A DNA stretch of 64,000 nt from Pleurocapsa sp. FMAR1 (lineage in GTDB: Bacteria > Cyanobacteriota > Cyanobacteriia > Cyanobacteriales > Xenococcaceae), in NCBI RefSeq assembly GCF_963665995.1, contig NZ_OY762512.1:248001-312000 (forward strand), written 5' to 3'. The position numbers and the translations under genes were made by a program. Position 1 is the stretch's first letter, and each line of letters starts with the position of its first letter. This document shows positions 1 through 6,895 of the stretch, in pieces. A model generated the notes under the pieces. It made no database searches and was not told the DNA's origin. It saw only the letters and a program-made list of their open reading frames with translations.

Positions 1-250
1 CTATTGCGTTTCAGGTTCGATAGGAATAACCATTGCTGTTTCCAACGGTTGAGGTAGATTATCAAAATCAACGATATAGTCTCCATAACGCGCTTTGATG
101 ACCAGTCAGATAGGGACTCAAAGTAGCTAATGTTCGAGGTTTAATAACATATCTTTCAGCACTCAAAGAGCGAATAATCGAAGAAATATCAAAAGCATTC
201 TGCCAAATAATAGAATTAGCAATTAAATTTAGATACTTGAGCCTTTTCTT

Positions 251-295
251 GATGCAGTCGCTTCAACGGAGAGAATCTCCGCAACGCGCTGCATC
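251..295. repeat. Small nested palindrome in the Tn3 fossil
   Basis: Outer arms GATGCAG and CTGCATC enclose an inner hairpin CGGAGA-GAA-TCTCCG. It sits between the EQEKR and LKYLNLIANS parts of the transposase, which are contiguous in Tn3 relatives, so it reads as an insertion. Confidence 0.5.
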
Positions 296-447
296 GCTTT
301 TCTTGTTCTAAGGGGTCATTATCAGTAATCAATCCATCTTTGCCAAAAAACAGCCATTTAGAAAAACCGTTATAGGCTTCTACAATATTTATTGGTACAG
401 GAAGTAATTTGCCTTCTCAAACCCATGTCGGAGATATATTGCAATAC

Positions 448-487
448 GTCGCGTTTTTGGTGGGAAGCTTCCCACCAAAAAGCCGAC
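448..487. repeat. 40-bp palindromic repeat inserted in the Tn3 fossil
   Basis: Two 20-bp arms meet at a central GAAGCTTC. They match except for a CG versus GC dinucleotide near the outer ends. The block adds 15 codons in frame between MFL and LQYISD, motifs that adjoin in Tn3 transposases. The architecture is the same as the 42-bp palindrome at 11163-11204. Confidence 0.7.
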
Positions 488-574
488 TGTAGAAACATGG
501 TTCTGACGACTCTACCTAATTCGCGAAAAGCCTGATAAAGCCTGATAAAGCCTATTTTTACGACTATAAGTTCC

Positions 575-745
575 CGCCCTCGCCAACCAAGGGGTACCCC
601 CCGCAGGTACCTCACCCTCGACAGTTCCTTCAACGCGGGGAACCCGCGCAACGGACTGTCTCGCAACGGGGTGAAACCCCGCAACGGTTTTGCGAAACAG
701 CCTTGCAGGAGGGTTTCCCTCCGCAGAGGACTGTTGAGGGTGGCT
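575..745. repeat. GC-rich nested palindromic repeat block
   Basis: A dense run of short inverted repeats, for example GGTACC-centred arms and ACCCTCGACAGT/ACTGTTGAGGGT. It interrupts the Tn3 fossil between the LRKL and RELGRVVRT motifs. The core around CAACCAAGGGGTAC and GCAGGTACCTCA recurs at 52439-52475 in the same strand orientation. It looks like a cyanobacterial small dispersed repeat cluster, and the base composition is far richer in G+C than the surroundings. Confidence 0.65.
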
Positions 746-1217
746 CGCAATTTTCTCAAGATAGTCGAGGGCATCAATTTTCCTGCTCTGATAGATAAAA
801 CCACTCTCATTAAATCTTGCCAATGAGTTTTAATTAACTCCCAATTAATGACATCTCCAAATAAAGGTTCAAGATATTTATATTTGTCGTCAGCACTGAC
901 ACGACAAAAGGTATCGCACTATATTCCTCACCCAAGTTCAAACAGGTACAGATATGGTCAATAATAGGATGAGGGATAAACTCAAATTGACCGCACAAAA
1001 GTAGCCTAATCGCTGAAAGGTTTTGAGCATGACCAAAAAGCTAAACTGTCCTTAATAACTACAAGTTTTAGATCTGGCTAATTTAATTTCTTTTTCTGTG
1101 GAAGTGTAAAATTCGATTAATTCCTTGTTACTGGGGTTGGGTTTAAAACGAGGGTAAGCAGTACGCTCAATTGATGTAATTAAAAATTACCTTCTCATTA
1201 TGTTGAATTATAGTTTA

Positions 1218-1232
1218 TGATAACGATTATCA
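1218..1232. promoter_or_regulatory. Zur-type operator upstream of znuA
   Basis: A 7-1-7 inverted repeat TGATAACGATTATCA, 26 bp before the znuA start. It matches the cyanobacterial Zur/Fur-family pattern TGATAATnATTATCA with one changed base. Very similar boxes precede the COG0523 genes at 55381 and 56897. Repression by zinc-loaded Zur is the expected regulation. Confidence 0.75.
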
Positions 1233-1258
1233 TTTTACATCAATCGAGAGTCCAATAA

Positions 1259-2209
1259 ATGCTAATAGGTAGTCACAAGATTAAGATACCCTTCAATGTA
1301 TCTTCAGCTTTTAGAATAAAATTCTTTAAATACTCTTTAATTACGGGTTTAACTTGCTTAAGTTCTATTTTGGTAAATACCGTTGCCACAGCACAAAGTA
1401 ATTCCAGTCCCAAAATTGTCGCGACTTTTCTGCCAATCGATCTATTTACCCAAGCCGTGGTGGGAGATACGGGACAGGTAGATATTTTAATTGCTCCAGG
1501 TACAGAAGTTCACGAGTATCAAGCTACTCCAGACGATGCTAAGACCTTAGCATCAGCAGATGTTTTAGTAGAAAATGGATTGGGTATTGAAGAATTCTTG
1601 GCAGGTTTAGTAACTAATGCAGGTAATTCGCAGCTACAGCAAATTGATTCTAGTAAAGGAATAACAGTCATTAAAGAAGAAGAACCAGGAGACGATCGCG
1701 AAGAGGTAAATCCCCATGTTTGGTTAGATCCAGTGTTAGCGCAACAACAGGTAGCGACTATTCGCGATCGCTTGATTGCCATCGATCCGACTAACGCAGA
1801 TAGCTATCGTACCAATGCCGAGGCTTATATTCAACAACTAAAACAGTTAGATGGTGAATTTAAGCAAAAATTAGCACCCGTTAAAGGCTGTAATTTTATT
1901 ACTTTTCACGATGCTTTTCCTTACTTAGCCCGACGCTATGGACTCAAACAAGAAGCGATCGTCGAAATTCCCGAAGATAGTATTACGCCCAAAGATATTC
2001 AACGGGTACAACAAGCTGCTAACCAGTACAAAGTTAAAGCCTTATTAACCGAACCTGGAATTGAAGATAAACGCATTCAACAGATATCTAGTGACTTAAA
2101 CCTCCCATTAGAAGTAATCGATCCTCTAGAGTCGGGAGAAACCAATCCACAATATTATTTTCAAGTCATGCGGAGTAATTTAGCAGCTTTAGAAAGAGCG
2201 TGCAAATGA
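1259..2209 (+). CDS. znuA: Zinc ABC transporter substrate-binding protein ZnuA
   Basis: Periplasmic solute-binding protein of a cluster A-I (ZnuA/TroA) metal importer. An N-terminal hydrophobic segment (about residues 25-45, ending near ATAQ) is a signal peptide. Expected metal ligands are visible as H85 in the EVHEYQ motif, H153 in NPHVWLDP, H217 in TFHDAFPYLARR and an acidic residue after EPGIED. The long His-rich loop of many ZnuA proteins is missing and is replaced by a short acidic stretch (EEEPGDDREE, about 140-149). The 316-aa length is normal. The gene lies directly behind a Zur box and ahead of its ATPase and permease, which argues for zinc rather than manganese. Confidence 0.9.
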   Translation: MLIGSHKIKIPFNVSSAFRIKFFKYSLITGLTCLSSILVNTVATAQSNSSPKIVATFLPIDLFTQAVVGDTGQVDILIAPGTEVHEYQATPDDAKTLASADVLVENGLGIEEFLAGLVTNAGNSQLQQIDSSKGITVIKEEEPGDDREEVNPHVWLDPVLAQQQVATIRDRLIAIDPTNADSYRTNAEAYIQQLKQLDGEFKQKLAPVKGCNFITFHDAFPYLARRYGLKQEAIVEIPEDSITPKDIQRVQQAANQYKVKALLTEPGIEDKRIQQISSDLNLPLEVIDPLESGETNPQYYFQVMRSNLAALERACK

Positions 2210-2265
2210 GGGAAAGTCAAAAGTGATTGATTGTTTTTTCTGTTTTTGTAAAATCAGTAAATTAA

Positions 2266-3054
2266 ATGCGTCAAAACTTATCTGTTACCCAACCCATAGT
2301 TACGGTCAAAGATTTATCGGTGATGCGTGGGGAATACTTAGCAGTAGATCGTGTCTCTTTTGAATTATCGCCAGGTACTCATACGGCGATTATAGGTCCT
2401 AACGGTGCGGGGAAAAGTACACTAATCAAAACTATTTTAGGCTTAATTGAGGCGCGATCAGGTGAAATAAAGCTGTTTAATTGTAGTGGCAAACAGTTAA
2501 ATCGCTTGAAAACTGAAGTTGGCTATATTCCGCAAAATTTTCCTTTTGAGCGCACCTTTCCTTTAACCGTATCCGAGTTAGTGGCTTTGGGATTAAATAC
2601 TAAACAATGGTGGTACGACCGTAAACGCAAACATGGAATTATCCAACAGGCATTAGAACAGGTTCATCTAAGTAAGCAAGCTAAACAAAAAATCGGTACT
2701 CTTAGTGGAGGAGAATTAAAACGGGTATTACTGGCTTATTGTTTAGTTGTTCCCCGTCGTTTGTTGGTTCTTGATGAAGCTTTAGCAGGGGTAGATGCTA
2801 CGGGAGAAATTGAGTTTGCTACTTTGCTTAATAACCTCAAGCAAGAACAAAACTGGACAATTTTGGAGGTTTCCCACGATTTGGATTTAGTTAGTAAATA
2901 TTGCGACTCAGTTATTTGTTTAAACAGTCGCTTACTTTACCAAGGTTCACCTAAAAGCACCCTAACACCTGAAAACCTTCTGCAAATATACGGCTCTTTA
3001 GTTAGTCCTACCTGTCATCATCATGAACCTACCAGACGTACTGAGTCTATTTAG
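2266..3054 (+). CDS. znuC: Zinc ABC transporter ATP-binding protein ZnuC
   Basis: Cytoplasmic ATPase that powers the zinc importer. Walker A GPNGAGKST lies near residue 43, the signature LSGGELKR near 145 and Walker B LLVLDEAL near 165, followed by the H-loop SHD. The C-terminus is histidine-rich (CHHHEP), as in several zinc transporter ATPases. It follows znuA by 56 bp, and its last 32 bp overlap the start of the permease gene in another frame, so translation is probably coupled. The 262-aa length is typical. Confidence 0.9.
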   Translation: MRQNLSVTQPIVTVKDLSVMRGEYLAVDRVSFELSPGTHTAIIGPNGAGKSTLIKTILGLIEARSGEIKLFNCSGKQLNRLKTEVGYIPQNFPFERTFPLTVSELVALGLNTKQWWYDRKRKHGIIQQALEQVHLSKQAKQKIGTLSGGELKRVLLAYCLVVPRRLLVLDEALAGVDATGEIEFATLLNNLKQEQNWTILEVSHDLDLVSKYCDSVICLNSRLLYQGSPKSTLTPENLLQIYGSLVSPTCHHHEPTRRTESI

Positions 3055-3838
3055 TTTACCTTTTATGCACCGGGCAATCCTGGGAGGCGTGCTGTTTGGT
3101 ATTTTGGGGGGAATCTTAGGCAGCTTTTTAATCCTGCGTCGTCTATCTTTGTTTGGGGATACGGTGGGACATTCGGCAATGTTGGGGGTAGTTTTAGCTG
3201 CTTTATTGCAACTTCCCTCTACTTGGACGTTGATCGGTTTTACTGTCGCTTTTGGCTTGGGAGTTATTTATTTAATCGACAGAACCGATTTAGCTAGCGA
3301 TACAGTTTTGTGTATTTCCCTATCGGGTTCGGTAGCTTTGGGAACGATTGGCTTTAGTTATTTAAAAGGATATCGGGGTAATTTATTGTCGATTTTATTT
3401 GGCGATATTCTTGCAATTAGTAATACTGATTTAATTTTATTATTAGTACTTTTAGCTGTAACTTTAGCTTACTTAATCATCAGTTTACCAGACCAAATCC
3501 TCTTAACCCTGAACAGCGATTTAGCTATAGTTAAAGGCGTACCAGTTCGTAGGCATCGCTATTTTTTTATCGTTCTTTTAGCAATCACTATTGCCCTAAC
3601 TATTCGTGCCGTTGGTATCTTACTCGTCAATGGTTTTTTAGTTATTCCTGCTGCTAGTGCCAGATTAATTTGTCAGCAGTTTGTGCCGTTTTTGGCTACT
3701 GCTGCTGGTATGGGTGCAGCCAGTGGGGTAATGGGAATGGTGATTTCTGGGGCGTTCGATCTGCCCAGTGGTCCAAGTATTGTTTTGGTTCAGTTATTTG
3801 GGTTTTTGGTAGTGGCTTTATGCTGTCGGCGAGGTTAA
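3023..3838 (+). CDS. znuB: Zinc ABC transporter permease ZnuB
   Basis: Integral membrane permease of the ABC-3 family, with about eight hydrophobic helices across 271 aa. The family features GDTVGHSAMLGV near the N-terminus, GDILAIS in the middle and NGFLVIPAASARL towards the C-terminus are present. The start is the ATG at 3023 inside the end of znuC; this gives the usual family length. It completes a znuA-znuC-znuB operon under one Zur box. No strong terminator is visible after it. Confidence 0.9.
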   Translation: MNLPDVLSLFSLPFMHRAILGGVLFGILGGILGSFLILRRLSLFGDTVGHSAMLGVVLAALLQLPSTWTLIGFTVAFGLGVIYLIDRTDLASDTVLCISLSGSVALGTIGFSYLKGYRGNLLSILFGDILAISNTDLILLLVLLAVTLAYLIISLPDQILLTLNSDLAIVKGVPVRRHRYFFIVLLAITIALTIRAVGILLVNGFLVIPAASARLICQQFVPFLATAAGMGAASGVMGMVISGAFDLPSGPSIVLVQLFGFLVVALCCRRG

Positions 3839-4036
3839 AGATTTTGGGTTTAGATTATCAAGAGTCGAGAGGACTTTTTACGCCTCTACTGCTGCTTATT
3901 ATGAAAAAAGATGTAGCGTTTAATCCAATGAATATAAGTTTTTTATTATCATTCAATATTTCTGGAAAAACGTCAGTATAATAATGTTTATTAGTGATTC
4001 AATTCAACACACTAGGGCGTTTGATAAATAATCCTC

Positions 4037-4744
4037 ATGCTTAAATTCATGTTCACACTTACGCAAGTGTTGATAGGTATTTATTGGGCTGGCGAGATTG
4101 CCAGACAGAATACTTATATAGATAACTTCGTTTCATCTCTTGAAAGTGGCTACAGATATTTTAATCAAAATATCAAGGAAATAAAAATAGTCAACAATCT
4201 GATAGCTGTTCGCAAATTATATGGTTGGCTTACTATTATCAATTTCTTATTCCTCGTTATCTTTCACTATTTCTTCTCAAGTAGTATTGGACTGATTTCA
4301 TTTTGGTCTATTGCTTTCATTCTCTGCCTTTTTGGATGGTTTTCGTTAAAGTGGTGTCTTGAGCATAAGAAAACAGTTTCTGAGTTCAAATTACAAATCT
4401 TTTATATAACATTCAGCCCTTTTGCGTTAAGTATATTGTGTTTTGTAACAGATAACCAAATTATGCAGCTCATTGTAGAACCTTTGCGAGAAAGTCTAAT
4501 TCAGATGGGTCTCTCGTTTCCAACACATCCTATTCTCTGTGGAGCATTGCTTTCTACTTTTGTAGGATTTATATTCTTCATATATTATATCTCTACATGG
4601 TTTTTCAGCGTTCCTATAGCATTTATATCAACATTAATCATTGCTACTCCAGTATTTGTCGCTCGCTTCATCCATTTAATCTCCCCAAATCAGCCTTTTT
4701 TCGGTTTTACAGCTATTCTTTTTGCCGTTATTTCTTTTCTTTAG
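4037..4744 (+). CDS. Hypothetical multi-pass membrane protein
   Basis: A 235-aa protein that I do not recognise. It has an N-terminal amphipathic region and then about five to six hydrophobic segments (around residues 60-80, 88-105, 118-138, 165-190, 193-212, 218-235). There is no visible catalytic motif. It is AT-rich with long Ile/Phe/Ser-rich helices. It is not in an operon with znuB (198-bp gap). Its last codons abut a fragment of a different gene (4744-4935), so the C-terminus may have been altered by that junction. Confidence 0.6.
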   Translation: MLKFMFTLTQVLIGIYWAGEIARQNTYIDNFVSSLESGYRYFNQNIKEIKIVNNLIAVRKLYGWLTIINFLFLVIFHYFFSSSIGLISFWSIAFILCLFGWFSLKWCLEHKKTVSEFKLQIFYITFSPFALSILCFVTDNQIMQLIVEPLRESLIQMGLSFPTHPILCGALLSTFVGFIFFIYYISTWFFSVPIAFISTLIIATPVFVARFIHLISPNQPFFGFTAILFAVISFL

Positions 4745-4935
4745 GTAGATGTCTCTTGACTCATAACCGTGTTGATTTCGAGAGATTGCATCTTCAGTAT
4801 ATGAAGGAAAATCAAAAACATTCTGGGATTATAATTGTTCCTCAGAAAAATCTCTATGAAATTGCGAGGCGTATCGGTGTTTTAGTAAGTGCGTTAAAAG
4901 TTGAAGAAATTAATAATCAATTATTGTATGCTTAA
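4744..4935 (+). pseudogene. DUF5615 PIN-like protein, C-terminal fragment
   Basis: The frame reads GRCLLTHNRVDFERLHLQ, then a conserved GIIIVPQKN and YEIARRIGVL tail. This is the C-terminal half of cyanobacterial DUF5615 PIN-like (putative toxin RNase) proteins, which usually begin with a D-containing N-terminal strand. The N-terminal half is missing; upstream sequence in this frame is the membrane-protein gene read out of frame. No start codon precedes the conserved part. Confidence 0.6.
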
Positions 4936-5071
4936 TTGTTTTGTTGTAGCGCGATCGCCTGTAATTTATAGAGCAGTTAAAAAAGCGATCGCACTTTGTC
5001 TAAATAACCGAATCAAGAAATACGATAACAAAGATATAATCTAACAGTATCAAAGATTTAACCATTAAATT

Positions 5072-5278
5072 ATGAGCTTTAGCGATGTATTAGAAACAAT
5101 TAAAAACCTTTCATTAGAAGAAAAGCAAGAAATCCAAGCTTTATTATCTCAATATCTTCGTGAAGAGCGACGAGAAGAAATATATAACAATTATCAAAAA
5201 AGCATTAGTGAGGAGCAAAAAGGCGAATTAAACTTTTCCTCAAACATTGATGAATTGAAACAACTGATAGAAGATTAA
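5072..5278 (+). CDS. Small antitoxin-like protein of a RelBE-type pair
   Basis: A 68-aa acidic, helical protein starting MSFSDVLETIKNL. Its N-terminal part resembles cyanobacterial antitoxins that precede RelE-fold toxins (LSLEEKQEIQALL followed by a charged linker and an acidic tail). Its TAA overlaps the ATG of the toxin gene (TAATG at 5276-5280), the coupling normal for toxin-antitoxin operons. It would be expected to bind and neutralise the toxin and autoregulate, but the toxin is interrupted. Confidence 0.65.
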   Translation: MSFSDVLETIKNLSLEEKQEIQALLSQYLREERREEIYNNYQKSISEEQKGELNFSSNIDELKQLIED

Positions 5279-5547
5279 TGATTAAAGTTAGCTTTAGTTC
5301 ATCTTTTCGGCGGGTATTCAAAAAAAGAATTAAAGGCAATACAGAGTTAGAATCTTGATTTTGGACAAAACTAGAGGTATTTACTAATAACCCCTTCGAG
5401 CCAAGTCTGAGAACTCATAAGTTATCGGGAAAAATGAAAGATTTATGGAGCTTCAGTATAGAGTACGATCAACGAGTTATATTTTACTTTACAGACGAGG
5501 GAAATGTTGTTTTGATTGATATTGGCAATCATAATGAAGTTTATTAG
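5278..5547 (+). pseudogene. RelE/YafQ-type toxin with an in-frame TGA
   Basis: From the ATG at 5278 the frame encodes MIKVSFSSSFRRVFKKRIKG, then a TGA at codon 27 (5356-5358), and continues to a TAG at 5545-5547. The second part holds NNPFEPSLRTHKL, DLWSFSIEYDQRVIFYF and a final IGNHNEVY. This is the RelE-superfamily order, whose C-terminal basic and aromatic residues serve as the mRNA-cleaving site. Family members have an ordinary residue where the TGA lies, so this is most simply a nonsense mutation. Confidence 0.75.
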
Positions 5548-5616
5548 TTGATATTTCAATGGAAGCCTGGAATTTGTAAAGTAGTTAAAAGAGCGATCGC
5601 ACCTACCCAACTTAAA

Positions 5617-6690
5617 TTAGCCAAAACCTTTACCGCGCTTAGACTGTGACCAAACAATCAACTCTCCATTTTGACCGCCAGCAGTCAACTGTTGACCATC
5701 TTTACTCCAAGCTAAACAAGAAAACCCACCCCTAGCACCTTCTAAGATTTGCCCGACTTGTTTGGCTTTTGTCCACAAACCCAAGCAGCCATCATCCGCA
5801 GCAGAAGCGAGTAATAAACTATGAGGGTGAAACTCCAAAGCCTGAATTTTACTCTTATGTAAAGCTAAAACATCAGCATTCCAACCATCTTTATCGTTAG
5901 CTTCTTTTTTCCAGACGGCAATTCCTTCGATACTAGATGCTGCTAGTACAGGTTCGTTATTTAGTCGAGATTGTGACCAAGTTAAATTAGAAATCTTCCC
6001 AGGAAAACCCCGCATCACCCAAGGAATAGGTAAGCCATATTCTAAAACGGTGATGGTATTATCTAAATTACCAGAAGCTATATATTTACTATCCCCAGAC
6101 CAGGCAGTAACAATACTAGCTGAGGGCATATCGATTAGATAGGGGTCATCATCCCAATCCTTAGTAGACCATACTTTGACTCCTCCATCACCTGCGATCG
6201 CGATACTTTCGACCTTTGGTCGCCAAGCTAAATCTAAAACAGAAGAATTAGTAAAGGGTAGAGTAGTCATAACTGTTTGAGTATCTGCATCCCAAATTTG
6301 CACGTAACGACCCAAACTAAAGGCTAATTGGTTGCAAGTAGGACTCCAAGCCAATTTATCGACCCATTTCGGTGCATTATCTAAGATATAAATTCCCCCT
6401 AACCCCCCTTCCAAAAAGGTAGAAGCCATAGACCAGACTCTAACCTTGCCATCCTGTCCCCCAGCAGCTAGAAACTTGCCATTAGAGGAAAAAGCCAGAC
6501 AGTCTATCGATGTTGACCTCACAGGTAATAAACTAACCAGGCTGCCATCTTGCCATAAAACCACTTCCCCCGCAGCCGAACTAGCAGCTAATACATCGCC
6601 AGACCAAGCTACTGCTGTAACGTATTCTGAGAGACTACCCTGCCAATGTTGTTGAAATATGACTTTAGTCTTCGCACCTACACCAAACAT
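5617..6690 (-). CDS. WD40 repeat protein partnered with a COG0523 GTPase
   Basis: A 357-aa beta-propeller with about seven WD40-like units (VVLWQDG, VRVWSMAS, VQIWDADT, VKVWSTKD, LGLWTKAK, LIVWSQSK among the blade ends). It starts 13 bp inside the end of the GTPase gene, so the two formed an overlapping operon. WD40 proteins next to COG0523 genes are common in cyanobacteria; a role as assembly platform is inference. Residues FLEGGLGGIYIL (6388-6420) come from a dispersed repeat inserted in frame. Expression may suffer because the upstream GTPase gene is split by the antisense intron. Confidence 0.8.
   Translation of the reverse strand: MFGVGAKTKVIFQQHWQGSLSEYVTAVAWSGDVLAASSAAGEVVLWQDGSLVSLLPVRSTSIDCLAFSSNGKFLAAGGQDGKVRVWSMASTFLEGGLGGIYILDNAPKWVDKLAWSPTCNQLAFSLGRYVQIWDADTQTVMTTLPFTNSSVLDLAWRPKVESIAIAGDGGVKVWSTKDWDDDPYLIDMPSASIVTAWSGDSKYIASGNLDNTITVLEYGLPIPWVMRGFPGKISNLTWSQSRLNNEPVLAASSIEGIAVWKKEANDKDGWNADVLALHKSKIQALEFHPHSLLLASAADDGCLGLWTKAKQVGQILEGARGGFSCLAWSKDGQQLTAGGQNGELIVWSQSKRGKGFG
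6388..6420. repeat. C-rich dispersed repeat inserted in frame in the WD40 gene
   Basis: The + strand run AATTCCCCCTAACCCCCC followed by TTCCAAAAAGG belongs to a C-rich repeat type common between cyanobacterial genes. Here it is translated on the minus strand as a Gly/Leu-rich insert between two WD40 blades without breaking the frame. Confidence 0.55.
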
Positions 6691-6895
6691 TGCTTAAAGT
6701 CCTCTCTCAGTTCTGCCTCATCCAAATTGCGACCGATAAACACTAATTCATTCTTACGGGTTTCTCCTTCCTTCCAAGGGCGATCTGCTTTACCATCAAG
6801 CAACATATGTACTCCCTGGAAGACAAACCGTTCATCTTCCCCCGCAATATTTAAGATGCCTTTCATGCGGAAGATATCTACCCCTTTAGTTTGTA

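Larger units (their letters stand above)
1..860 (-). pseudogene. Tn3-family transposase (TnpA) C-terminal fossil
   Basis: Read on the minus strand in shifting frames, this stretch keeps the order of a Tn3-family TnpA C-terminus: a VLSIRAGKLMPSTILRKL segment, then FRELGRVVRTMFL, LQYISDMGLRRQI, EAYNGFSKWLFFGKDGL, NLIANSIIWQN, and near the end LSPYLT and RYGDYIVDF. Tn3 transposases cut and join the transposon ends. Here the frame is broken repeatedly and three small repeats are inserted (251-295, 448-487, 575-745), so it is dead. The outer limit towards 1190 is not clear, and the 860-1190 stretch holds only weakly similar traces. The fossil runs off the left edge of the window. Confidence 0.72.

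Noticed and set aside
370-823. Open frames of 103 and 146 codons at the left end
   Set aside because: They run through inserted repeats and the Tn3 fossil in mixed frames; only short parts match the transposase, so they are not genes.
5356-5358. TGA in the toxin as a selenocysteine codon
   Set aside because: RelE-type toxins have no selenocysteine, and no SECIS-like structure or context was seen.
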